From Myxococcota bacterium (GTDB lineage Bacteria; Myxococcota_A; Bradymonadia; UBA7976; UBA1532): 64,000 bases of DNA. This document shows, one piece after another, positions 27,001 to 35,157 of the stretch. Position numbers and translations under genes: made by a program. The stretch spans positions 111,200-175,199 of the forward strand of contig CAUJDF010000057.1 of NCBI GenBank assembly GCA_963169045.1, read 5' to 3'. The notes beneath the pieces were generated by a model. It was given only the letters and a program-made list of their open reading frames with translations. It had not been told where the DNA came from and searched no databases. The number at the start of each line of letters is the position of its first letter. Position 1 is the stretch's first letter.

Positions 27001-27405
27001 GGGGCTCTTCGGGTCGATGTTCAGCAGGTAGACCGCGTCGTCGCTCACGATGCGGTTGCGGTGCCGCTCGCGCAGCGCCTCGGCGTCGATCGGCGCGTCG
27101 AACCGCACCCAGATCGGCGCGAACACCCCGAAGCCGTCGAGTCGGTCCGCCTTCTCGCGCACGCGCCCCTCGAACAGCGTCGGGCCGATCAGCGACAGGT
27201 TGAGCCGCCGCCCCGTCGGGCTCGTCGGATCCGCCTTCGTCGCGAGATCATTGGGAAACGGGATCTCGGGCAGCGGGCGCGCGTCCAGGTCGAACATCAC
27301 CTTCGGGCCCGCCGTCGGCTCGGTGAGCGCGAGGCCCGTCGCCTTCTCGTCGAACGCCGGATCGCAGCCGCCGATCAGCGCCGCGCACAGGAGAACGCGC
27401 CGCAT
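24076..27405 (-). CDS. VolA/Lipase_bact_N-like lipoprotein with alpha/beta-hydrolase domain and EF-hand-like repeats
   Basis: 1109 residues; lipobox LIGGC (Cys 14). The N-terminal FDLDARPLPEIPFPNDL and FDAPIDAEAL resemble the virulence-factor-lipase N-terminal domain of VolA. The hydrolase core has an oxyanion-type VVLYGHGYGSN near 495 and a nucleophile elbow GWGISLGGI near 658. Asp-rich calcium-like loops occur near 195-220 (DADGDGVLDDAEDTDGDGVLD) and around 580-640 (DLNNDGFPDSGGD; DLDGDGRGGE; DFNGDGVVDIGG). It is likely a surface esterase/lipase; the substrate is unknown. The ribosome binding site (GGAGGGACCTGAA) lies in the 3' end of the upstream barrel gene, so the two are translationally linked. 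Confidence 0.8.
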   Translation of the reverse strand: MRRVLLCAALIGGCDPAFDEKATGLALTEPTAGPKVMFDLDARPLPEIPFPNDLATKADPTSPTGRRLNLSLIGPTLFEGRVREKADRLDGFGVFAPIWVRFDAPIDAEALRERHRNRIVSDDAVYLLNIDPKSPGFGERVPLDLGYWAELPPALRATPEQRAPRTGRFPVALSRPDQYFPHDPRAGTASLAYETVDEHDADGDGVLDDAEDTDGDGVLDRQNVARGTPAAGSTEQADAILPFYETETNTLILRPVMPMREATRYAVVLSRFVTDMEGRPIQSPFVFVNHARQTQDLKPLVDALPQHGLNVEDVAFTWSFTTQTATRDLLDIRRGLYGHGPLGWLASEYPAELGEMWPWRSEASTTACERTGSRTCAPQQPGLLVEAMTLLSPLRPFIGELLGVEARDANAVVDSYRFVDYFVAGSFEAPNFLADRDGLAADGYPQDDDESFELDARAGTAEVGTTTVTYWCAIPKKLTYVEDGETKVHEPPFPVVLYGHGYGSNRLEMLGFAGHHARAGLATCALDAYGHGVMLPPDQLATVKPLLGTLFTRVGIDGELALGNISAGRARDLNNDGFPDSGGDFWTADTFHTRDILRQSAVDWLQFVRVLRSFDGTRTSAIDLDGDGRGGELAGDFNGDGVVDIGGPKNDYFGWGISLGGILSVLVPPIEPSMVAAAPTSGAAGLVDVATRSVQSAAVRVVALRMMGPLVLGEPVYDGETFTGRWRLEWMVPNTSPPARNPDEARIPIAEVALRDGDVVTVRNLTREANTLLEMPDRRFAVVREGQGFRVHFAADAWSATEKRAYMGFDPRAEGFQPVRMTSEQVLASGDRFVIEVFSAGETSKPREVVDTWAADTPWQGTVYPAGAPLVAPAEGMGHRRGSPDLRRFFNIAQAILDGGDPVAYAPLYFLRPYDQTDIEPDHPQETRAIVIPTIGDQEVPVNTGISMARAMGIIDFSKPRADLYGLTEDDYLLAVGAYEGTERYPRWVDGRGPYNFDVDDLDEMTDGFATDARGNGRLRLTKKTPGGGIAALRMPYNARSDGEGDTHGFDISQPSRAFDLGTFMANQISYFFARRGVGISRSQLDQRCLQYRGDDPRSCSFLPLYPED

Positions 27406-27406
27406 T

Positions 27407-28978
27407 TCAGGTCCCTCCGTTGAGGTCGTAGTCGATGGAGAGGCGCGCCTGGATCATGTGCACGGTGCCGAGGTCGCCGTCGGGGCCCCGCAGGACCTCG
27501 CCGGGGAAGAACACGCCGTAGGTCAGGCGGAAGGACGGCGACAGGCCGCGGAAGCCCGCGTCGGCGAGCGTGTAGCGCGCGACGAAGTCGAGCTCGGTGC
27601 CGAGGTTGCCCTCGCCGGGGCCGCCGAAGGGGTTGGTCGGGTCGCCGCCCGCCGCGAAGGTGCGATACGGGTCGAGGAAGGGCGCGCTGGTGCTCGCCGA
27701 GAGCACCTGCACGCCGCCGTCGAAGCCGCGCCACGGCCCCGCGGCGAGGCGCAGGCCGCCGTAGGTGGCGCCGCTGACGCCGCCCCGCTGCGCGAGCGCC
27801 TCGTGGCCGTCGGGGGCGTCCTTGGCGCGCCGCGGGTCGTCGAGGCGCTCGACCGCGCGCCGCTGCAGCGGCGGGACGATGTGGTCGAACAGCACGAGGC
27901 CCACGTCGTAGGAGTCGTGGAACGTGAAGCGCTGCTGCTTGCCGTCGTCGGGATCGGCGTCGCCGCTGGCGGTGCCCGCGAGGCCGGTCACGCCCATCGG
28001 CAGGCCGAACAGCTGCCACGACCAGCCCATCTCGAACGCGACGCCCATGGACTGCACGTCCACGCCCGTGGGCGCGCGGTCGGTGGTCACGCGGTCCGTC
28101 GTGCCGTCGATCCACGCCGCCTCGAGCTCGTAGCGCATCGAGTTCGTGCGGTTCCACGTCTGCACGTACCGCAGATGGCCGTCGAAGACCCACACGTCGA
28201 GCGCGTCGCCGTCGGCGTACTCCTGGTGACGCCGCACGACGTACAGGCCGCCGCTGAGGTCGTGGCGGGCGCCGTCGCCGGGCTCGGTCCACTCGCGCGG
28301 CCGCACGAACGCGCTGAGCACGAGCTGGGTGGCGACGTCGTCGTCGAGCAGCCGCGCCGTCTCGTCGGCGTAGACCAGGTCGCCGGCGACCGCGAGCGTC
28401 GCGCGGCCGAGCCACGACTCGGGCGCGGCGCCGAACGCCTGGGCCGGCGACGTCGCGAACAGCGCGCGCTCGACGATGGAGCCGCGCCACGCGTCGCCGA
28501 ACAGGCGCCGGTCGCGCGTGCCCGCGTTCGCCACGATGCCGAGGCCCCAGTGGCTCGCCTGGTGCCCGACGCGCAGCAGCCCGATCGGCGTCCGCCAATC
28601 GAGGACGAGCGCGCGCGGCACCACCGGCCCCTCCTCGAAGCGCTCGCCCTCCCGAACGGCCCGATCCACACGGTCCGTGCCCACGTCGGAGACGTCGCCG
28701 TACACGCGGTCGGCGAACAGGTCGGCCTCGGCGCGCAGGGTCAGGCGCGCGTGCAGCGGCCACGTCGCCCCGGCCCGCAGGCGCGTCATGCCGACGCCGG
28801 CGCCGTACTCGCGGCCGTCCTCGTCGATCGGGAAGTCGGACACCGCCTCGTGCCACTGGTCCACGCCGATCGAGAGCCGCACCGCCTCGCTGGCGGGCGC
28901 CGTCGCCGCCGTGGCGTCGACCGTCTGCGCCGCCGCGGGCGCTCCGCACAGCAGCGCGGCGCCGATCCACCGTCTCAT
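27407..28978 (-). CDS. outer-membrane beta-barrel protein (TIGR04551-like family)
   Basis: 523 residues from ATG 28978, with GGGGAGGA ahead. Signal peptide (MRRWIGAALLCGAPAAAQ). The rest alternates amphipathic strands ending in aromatic residues (LSIGVDQWHEAVSDF; LRAGATWPLHARLTLRAEADLFAD; FEMGWSWQLFGLPMGVTGLAG; SPSFRLTYGVFFPGEVL; QARLSIDYDL). WGLGIVANAG and RYTLADAG are typical of a barrel family seen mainly in myxobacteria (TIGR04551). Probably a porin-like or uptake barrel, coupled to the secreted hydrolase downstream, which may produce its ligand (inference). A strong leader hairpin precedes it. Confidence 0.85.
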   Translation of the reverse strand: MRRWIGAALLCGAPAAAQTVDATAATAPASEAVRLSIGVDQWHEAVSDFPIDEDGREYGAGVGMTRLRAGATWPLHARLTLRAEADLFADRVYGDVSDVGTDRVDRAVREGERFEEGPVVPRALVLDWRTPIGLLRVGHQASHWGLGIVANAGTRDRRLFGDAWRGSIVERALFATSPAQAFGAAPESWLGRATLAVAGDLVYADETARLLDDDVATQLVLSAFVRPREWTEPGDGARHDLSGGLYVVRRHQEYADGDALDVWVFDGHLRYVQTWNRTNSMRYELEAAWIDGTTDRVTTDRAPTGVDVQSMGVAFEMGWSWQLFGLPMGVTGLAGTASGDADPDDGKQQRFTFHDSYDVGLVLFDHIVPPLQRRAVERLDDPRRAKDAPDGHEALAQRGGVSGATYGGLRLAAGPWRGFDGGVQVLSASTSAPFLDPYRTFAAGGDPTNPFGGPGEGNLGTELDFVARYTLADAGFRGLSPSFRLTYGVFFPGEVLRGPDGDLGTVHMIQARLSIDYDLNGGT

Positions 28979-28986
28979 GCTTCCTC

Positions 28987-29020
28987 CCCGACGGAACGGC
29001 CCCAACTTTGGTCCGTCGGG
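28987..29020 (-). promoter_or_regulatory. leader hairpin abutting the Shine-Dalgarno of the outer-membrane barrel gene
   Basis: CCCGACGGA (28987-28995 complement) and TCCGTCGGG (29012-29020) form a perfect 9-bp stem with a 16-nt loop. In the minus-strand transcript the 3' arm ends in GGG, which runs straight into GAGGAAGC ATG, so folding would hinder ribosome access. It has the same stem and loop size as the hairpin at 12613-12646. It could also act as a terminator for the upstream operon, but no T-tract follows. Confidence 0.5.
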
Positions 29021-29046
29021 CGCGGAGACTCAAGAAATCGAAGGGA

Positions 29047-29301
29047 TCAGCGCACGCGGTTCTTGTCGAGGATGGCGAAGACGATCAGCAGGTAGGCGAC
29101 CAGGCGCGCCGTGTAGACCATCGGCTGGTGCTCGCTCGTGCTGTCGATGACGAGCAGGGCGACGCGGTGCAGCGCGAGGATGCCGAACGACGCGGCGAAG
29201 AGGCCGAACAGACGGTCGTGCGTGCTCCGCCAGAAGCGCAGGAAGAAGAGGGCGGCCACGGCGTAGCCCATCGCGACGACGCCGGAGAGGAAGTCGATCA
29301 T
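29047..29301 (-). CDS. small membrane protein, DUF5985-like (paralogue B)
   Basis: 84 residues from ATG 29301, overlapping the stop of its neighbour. Three hydrophobic helices: MIDFLSGVVAMGYAVAALFFLRF, LFGLFAASFGILALHRVALLVI and VYTARLVAYLLIVFAIL. Resembles DUF5985 proteins, which often come in pairs. It ends the winged-helix/DUF5985 cassette that starts at a sigma-54-like promoter near 29960. Function unknown; paired small membrane proteins with a regulator suggest a membrane sensor or channel module (inference). Confidence 0.8.
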   Translation of the reverse strand: MIDFLSGVVAMGYAVAALFFLRFWRSTHDRLFGLFAASFGILALHRVALLVIDSTSEHQPMVYTARLVAYLLIVFAILDKNRVR

Positions 29302-29555
29302 CGCGCGTCCCAGATGAGGCCGAACACGAGCAGCCCGATGCCGATCAGGGTCGGGACCATCCGCACGATCGACAGGTCCATCTCGGTCGCGAGCCGCAGG
29401 TCGATGAACAGAAGCACGTTGTTCGCGAACAGGAAGCCGAAGCAGAGCCCGCTCCACAACAGCAGGCGGGCGCGGCCGCGCGAATAGCCGCGCAGCAGCA
29501 GCACGGCGCTCACGAGGCTCGTCAGGGCGCACAGGAGGAAGACCACGTCGGCCAT
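29298..29555 (-). CDS. small membrane protein, DUF5985-like (paralogue A)
   Basis: 85 residues from ATG 29555; its start overlaps the stop of the winged-helix gene and its stop overlaps the start of paralogue B. Three hydrophobic helices are seen (VVFLLCALTSLVSAVLLLRG; LLLWSGLCFGFLFANNVLLFIDL; VRMVPTLIGIGLLVFGLIW). The FANN/HR pattern in the second helix recurs in paralogue B (LALHRVALLVID), supporting a common origin and a heteromeric pair. Function unknown. Confidence 0.8.
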   Translation of the reverse strand: MADVVFLLCALTSLVSAVLLLRGYSRGRARLLLWSGLCFGFLFANNVLLFIDLRLATEMDLSIVRMVPTLIGIGLLVFGLIWDAR

Positions 29556-29941
29556 CACTCGCCCCCCTTCTTGAGCCGGAAGGCCTCGGCGAACTGTCGG
29601 AGCGGCTCCGGGGGCTTGGCGAAGATGAGCGTGATCACCGCGACGCGCCGCTCGCGGTAGCACGTCTCGAGCGCGGGGACCGCGGCGGCGAGGGTGGCCG
29701 CGGACGGCGCGTAGCGCGGCCGTCCGGCGGCGTCGAGCGCGAGGAAGCCGCGCGCCGACAGGTCCGAGACCAGGCCGGCCGCCGAGCCCGCGTCGATGCG
29801 CAGCTCGCGCGCGACCTCGGCGGCGTCCCAGCCGCGCGGCACCGTGCGGAAGAACAGCAGGAGCACCTCGAGCTGGGCGACCGACGAGATGTGCTGCTCG
29901 ATGAGCGCGCGCACGTCGTCGGGGATGGCCTGCGTCGACAT
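29555..29941 (-). CDS. winged-helix DNA-binding protein, first gene of the DUF5985 cassette
   Basis: 128 residues from ATG 29941. The N-terminal helix (VRALIEQHISSVAQLEVLLLFFR) leads into a winged helix: WDAAEVARELRIDAGSAAGLVSDLSARGFLALDAAGRPRYAPS at residues about 38-80, like MarR/ArsR-type transcription factors. The tail (AVPALETCYRERRVAVITLIFAKPPEPLRQFAEAFRLKKG) is helical. It probably regulates the membrane proteins coupled to it. If the sigma-54-like element at 29955-29971 is the promoter, the mRNA would start only a few bases before this ATG; an internal GTG at codon 10 is an alternative start. Confidence 0.8.
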   Translation of the reverse strand: MSTQAIPDDVRALIEQHISSVAQLEVLLLFFRTVPRGWDAAEVARELRIDAGSAAGLVSDLSARGFLALDAAGRPRYAPSAATLAAAVPALETCYRERRVAVITLIFAKPPEPLRQFAEAFRLKKGGE

Positions 29942-29954
29942 CGAAGACGGCTAC

Positions 29955-29971
29955 TTCCAGATCCATGCCGG
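29955..29971 (-). promoter_or_regulatory. sigma-54-like promoter of the winged-helix/DUF5985 cassette
   Basis: On the minus strand the sequence is CCGGCATGGATCTGGAA. It matches the -24 GGCAYG and, less well, the -12 element (TGGA instead of TTGC). It is 12 of 17 identical to the element before the sensor kinase (CCGGCACGATTGTGGAA). A palindrome lies 56 bp upstream, the usual place for an enhancer site. Confidence 0.5.
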
Positions 29972-30026
29972 CGGCGGCTTTGGGGGAATGCCCCCTGGAC
30001 GCCGTCGGGCGTGTCGGAAAATGCGA

Positions 30027-30047
30027 CGTGTCGCGATTCGCGACACG
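30027..30047. promoter_or_regulatory. 21-bp palindrome (site A), likely enhancer/operator for the sigma-54 regulator
   Basis: CGTGTCGCGA, one base, then TCGCGACACG: perfect 10-bp arms. It is 18 of 21 identical to site B (32939-32959). It lies 2 bp after the response-regulator stop and upstream of the winged-helix cassette promoter. Confidence 0.75.
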
Positions 30048-30048
30048 C

Positions 30049-31421
<1,373 letters not shown>

Positions 31422-31425
<4 letters not shown>

Positions 31426-32843
31426 CGCCGGGCCTCCCTCGGCAGGTGGATGGTGAAGCGGCTGCCGGCGTCGGGCTCGCTCGCCACTTCGATGCTGCCG
31501 CCGTGCTCCCGCACGATGCCGTCGGCCACCGACAGGCCGAGGCCCGTGCCCTCGCCCGGGCGCTTGGTGGTGAAGAACGGCTCGAAGATGCGCGACAGGT
31601 GCTCCGGGGCGATGCCGGCGCCGGAGTCGCGGACGACGACGCGGGCGCCCTCTCCGTTCGCCGTCACCTCCACGGCGACGCGGCCGCCCGCCGGCGTGGC
31701 CTGGATGGCGTTGTGCACGAGGTTCGTGAGCGCCTGCCGGATCTGGTTGCCGTCGATCTCGAGGTGCACCGGCCCGTCCCCCTTCAGCTCGAGCGCCACG
31801 GCGTTGCGCTCGGCGAGCGGAGCCAGCATGCGCACGGTCTCATGGGCGACCCGGCGCAGGTCGTCGCGGGCGATGCGCGGCGCCTCCCGGCGAGAGAAGT
31901 CAAGCAATTGCCGAATGATGGACGACATCCGGTCCGACTCGCGCACGATGATCTCTCCGGCGCGGCGGCAGCCTTCCCCCTCGACCTCGCCCGTGGCCAC
32001 CATCTCGCCGCGCATGCGCACGAGGTTGAGCGGGGTGCCGAGCTCGTGGGCCATCGCCGAAGCGACCTCGCCCACGGTGCGCAGGCGGTCGGCGTGCCGG
32101 AGCTCCTGCAGCGCGCGGATGCGGGCCTCGGACTCCGCGCCGACGCGGGCGTTGGCCTCGGCGAGGCGCACGCACATGGCGTTCATCTCGTCGGCGAGCT
32201 CGCGCACCTCGTCGTGCTGGCGCACCTCGAGCGGTCCCGAGAGGTCGCCGGCGCCGATGCGCCGCGCCTTCTCGGTCAGGCGCCGCAGCGGGCGCCCCAC
32301 GAACACGAAGCCGAAGAACAGCGCGATGGCCGTGCAGAGCAGCAGCAGCAGCGCCGTGGCGGCGAGCGCCTGCGCCAGCACCTGGCGGGCGTGGGCCTGC
32401 TCCTGCGCCAGCGGCTCGACGAACTCGATGGCGCCGTCGCGGCGGTCGGCGACGGGCGCGGCCACGTAGGACACGATGGACGGCGGCTCGCCCGGCAGCT
32501 CGCGGACGGTGCTGAAGTAGGGCCGCTCCGGGTCGAGCTTCACCCCGGACAGCAGCGGCCGGCGCGCGTCGCCGGCGGGGGCCTCGAGGCGCACGAAGCG
32601 CACGCTCATGCGCTCCTCGCGCCGGTTGATCTGCTCGACGAGCTCGAGCGCGCGCTCCCGGCCCTGCGTCCGCCAGACGAGCTCGGCGCTGCCGGCGAGG
32701 GCGCGACCGAGCACGTAGTGGTCGCGCACGACGTCGTCCCGATACTCGGCGCGCTGCCAACCCACCCAGAGCCAGGCGCCGACGCCGAGCACCCCGAGGA
32801 TGCCGACGCTGATCGAGAGTCCGAGCCTCGTCGCGAGCTTCAT
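31422..32843 (-). CDS. membrane sensor histidine kinase, partner of the NtrC-family regulator
   Basis: 473 residues from ATG 32843. TM helices at about 8-28 and 160-183 enclose a 130-residue periplasmic sensor region (TQGRERALELVEQINRREERMSVRFVRLE), like the double-helix/four-helix sensors of NtrB/ZraS-type kinases. HAMP about 184-236, HisKA with His 266 (ASAMAHELGTPLN), and HATPase with N box (NLVHNAIQA), G1 (DSGAGI) and G2 (GEGTGLGLS). Complete and likely active; the signal is unknown. It is first in the operon with the regulator and has a palindrome plus a sigma-54-like promoter upstream, which suggests autoregulation. Confidence 0.95.
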
Positions 32844-32869
32844 GGATCCACCACCGGGCGCCCGCTCCT

Positions 32870-32886
32870 TTCCACAATCGTGCCGG
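32870..32886 (-). promoter_or_regulatory. sigma-54-like promoter of the sensor kinase/regulator operon
   Basis: The minus strand reads CCGGCACGATTGTGGAA: a strong -24 (GGCACG) and a weak -12 (TGGA). The kinase ATG follows about 27 bp on. Palindrome B lies 53 bp upstream, nearly the same spacing as at the winged-helix cassette. Confidence 0.5.
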
Positions 32887-32938
32887 ACGCCTCCGACCGG
32901 ACGCCTCCGAGAGGACGCGCCGGCGCCCCGCCGCGCGA

Positions 32939-32959
32939 CGCGTCGCAGTTCGCGACACG
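32939..32959. promoter_or_regulatory. 21-bp near-palindrome (site B) between divergent kinase and antiporter genes
   Basis: CGCGTCGCAGTTCGCGACACG, 18 of 21 bases identical to site A at 30027-30047. It sits between two sigma-54-like promoters that face away from each other, so one bound regulator could serve both. Confidence 0.7.
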
Positions 32960-32987
32960 ACCGCCCGCCCACGGCCCGGCGGCGCGC

Positions 32988-33004
32988 GCGGCACGCCGTC
33001 TGCA
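32988..33004 (+). promoter_or_regulatory. sigma-54 promoter of the antiporter gene
   Basis: GCGGCACGCCGTCTGCA has the invariant GG (32990-32991), ten bases, then GC (33002-33003), with GGCACG and TGCA flanks close to consensus. Transcription would begin about 4 bp before ATG 33019, or about 13 bp before an in-frame ATG at 33028. Confidence 0.6.
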
Positions 33005-33018
33005 CTCTGCCCCGCCCC

Positions 33019-35154
33019 ATGCTTCTCATGCTCGCACTCGCGGCGGGCGCCGGCGTGATGCTGATCATCCTCGGCGATCGCCTGCGCATCCCCGCCATCG
33101 CGCTCCTCCTGCCCGCCGGCATCCTGCTCGGACCGCAAGGTCTCGGGCTCGTGCAGCCGGGCATCCTCGGACACGGCCTCGAGACCGTGGTGAAGGCCGC
33201 CGTGGCCGTCATCCTCTTCGAGGGTGGCCTGACGCTCGACGTGTCAGGGTTCCGGCGCGCGCCGGTGGTCATCGCGCGCATGCTCACGATCGGCGTGCTC
33301 GTGACCTGGCTCGGCACGGCGCTGGCGCTCTACGCGTTCACCGAGCTCTCCGTCGAGCTCGCCATCCTCGGCGGCACGCTCGTCTCGGTGACCGGGCCCA
33401 CCGTCGTCTCGCCGCTCCTGCGCCGCGTGCGCGTGCGGCAGCGCCTGCACCACGTGCTGTACTGGGAGGGCGTGCTCGTCGACTTCGTCGGCGTCTTCCT
33501 GGCGGTGCTGGTCTTCGAGTGGGTGGCGCCCGACGTCCGCCAGTCGGCGACGGGTCCGCTCGGCGGCTTCGCGCTGCGCCTGCTCCTCGGCGCCGGCGCG
33601 GGCTACGTCATCGGGCGCCTGCTGGCGCTGACGCTCGAGCGCCACCTCGTGCCCGCCGAGCACGCGAGCATCTTCACGCTCGCCATGGCCCTGCTCGTGT
33701 TCGGCGCCTGCGACGCGATCCTGGCGGAGTCGGGCATCCTGGCGGTCATCGTCGCCGGCCTCGTGGTGGCGGTGCGGCGCCCGCCGGGGCTCATCCACGT
33801 CCGCCGCTTCAAGCACGAGCTCACCGAGCTGGCGATCGGCGTCCTGTTCATGCTCCTCGCCGCCAACCTCGACCTGCGCCGACTGCCGAGCCTGGGCTGG
33901 CCGCTCGTGGCGCTGCTCGCGGTCGTGCTGCTCGTCGTCCGCCCCGCCAACGTCTGGGTCTCGACGTGGGGCCGGGACTTCACGCTGCGCGAGAAGCTCT
34001 TCCTGTCGTGGGTGGCGCCGCGCGGCATCGTCGCCGCTTCGATGGCGTCGCTCGTCACGCTCCAGCTCACCGCCGCCGGGCACGAGAACGCGTGGATCCT
34101 GCAGACGTTCACCTTCGCGATCATCGGGACCACCGTGCTGCTGCAAGGGCTCACCGCCGGGCCGGTGGCGCGGCTGCTCCGCGTCGAGCGCGCCGCCCCG
34201 CGGACGTGGCTGCTGGCCGGCGAGCCCGACGTCGCGCTGCCGCTCGGGCGGGCGCTCCGGCGGGCCGGGGTCGGCGCGGTCGCGCTCATCGGCGAGGAGG
34301 CGGCCGCGCCCGCCGACGAGGAGGACGGCCCCGTGGTCGTCGCCGGTGATCCGCTCGATCCCGAGCTGCCCAACGACCCGCGCTTCGGCGACGTCGGCGC
34401 CTTCCTCGCGCTCTTCCCCAACCCGCACCTCGACGAGCTGCTGTGCGCCCGCTGGCGCGAGGCGCTGGGCATCCCCACGTTCCGCTGGGGGGCGGCAGGC
34501 GAGCGCTCGCGGCACGTCGTCTGGGCGGACCTGCCGTCGCCCACCGAGGTGGCGCGCGCCCTCGGCGCCGGCGACCTGCGCATCGAGGCGTTCTCCGGCG
34601 AGGGCGCCCGCCCGCTCTTCCGCATCGAGGAGGCGCGGGCCGCGCTGCTCCCCGCCCCCGAGCCCGCGGCGGATGCCCACACCATCGCGCTGCGCCGCGT
34701 CATCCCGGGCATCGCCGACATCCGGTGGGAGGCGGTCGTCCTCGACGGCGAGCCGGCGCCGTTCCGCGAGACGATCGACCGGCTCGCCCGACACGCCGCC
34801 GATGCCTGGCCCGGCCTGCGCGGGGACGCGCTGCGCGACGGCGTCCTCGCCCGCGAGCAGACCATGACCACCGCCATCGGCCACGGCGTCCTCCTGCCGC
34901 ACGCCTATGTCAGCGGCATCGACGGTACCCGCTGCCTCGTGGCCGTGGCGCCGCGCGGCCTCGACCTGCCCACGCCCGACGACCGCCCCGCGCGCCTCGT
35001 CTTCCTGCTGCTCTCGCCGGCCGGCCAGGCCGAGGAGCACCTGCGCAGCCTCGCCGCCCTCGCGCGCCTCGTCGGCGACGAGGCATTCGTCGAGAAGCTC
35101 GTGGCGCAGCGTGCACCCGCCGACGTGCTGCGGCTCGTGCGCAGCCGCGGCTGA
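33019..35154 (+). CDS. CPA1-type Na+(K+)/H+ antiporter fused to a Rossmann-like region and a PTS EIIA domain
   Basis: 711 residues. Residues 1-385 are a cation/proton antiporter with about 12 helices (AVILFEGGLTLDVSGF; GGTLVSVTGPTVVSPLLRRV; EGVLVDFVGVFLAVLVFEW; ESGILAVIVAGLVV; LSWVAPRGIVAASMASL). Residues 390-540 look like a degenerate TrkA-N/Rossmann module (TWLLAGEPDVALPLGRALRRAGVGAVALIGE). Residues about 560-708 are a type-2 EIIA domain (TTAIGHGVLLPHA with His 628 as the likely phosphorylation site; HLRSLAALARLVGDE). This suggests transport gated by nitrogen-PTS phosphorylation. An in-frame ATG at 33028 is an alternative start. It diverges from the sensor kinase and has its own sigma-54 promoter. 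Confidence 0.92.
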   Translation: MLLMLALAAGAGVMLIILGDRLRIPAIALLLPAGILLGPQGLGLVQPGILGHGLETVVKAAVAVILFEGGLTLDVSGFRRAPVVIARMLTIGVLVTWLGTALALYAFTELSVELAILGGTLVSVTGPTVVSPLLRRVRVRQRLHHVLYWEGVLVDFVGVFLAVLVFEWVAPDVRQSATGPLGGFALRLLLGAGAGYVIGRLLALTLERHLVPAEHASIFTLAMALLVFGACDAILAESGILAVIVAGLVVAVRRPPGLIHVRRFKHELTELAIGVLFMLLAANLDLRRLPSLGWPLVALLAVVLLVVRPANVWVSTWGRDFTLREKLFLSWVAPRGIVAASMASLVTLQLTAAGHENAWILQTFTFAIIGTTVLLQGLTAGPVARLLRVERAAPRTWLLAGEPDVALPLGRALRRAGVGAVALIGEEAAAPADEEDGPVVVAGDPLDPELPNDPRFGDVGAFLALFPNPHLDELLCARWREALGIPTFRWGAAGERSRHVVWADLPSPTEVARALGAGDLRIEAFSGEGARPLFRIEEARAALLPAPEPAADAHTIALRRVIPGIADIRWEAVVLDGEPAPFRETIDRLARHAADAWPGLRGDALRDGVLAREQTMTTAIGHGVLLPHAYVSGIDGTRCLVAVAPRGLDLPTPDDRPARLVFLLLSPAGQAEEHLRSLAALARLVGDEAFVEKLVAQRAPADVLRLVRSRG

Positions 35155-35157
35155 TTC

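Noticed and set aside
29298..29966. 222-codon frame over the winged-helix gene
   Set aside because: It is the DUF5985 frame extended upstream into another frame of the winged-helix gene; only the last 85 codons are protein-like.
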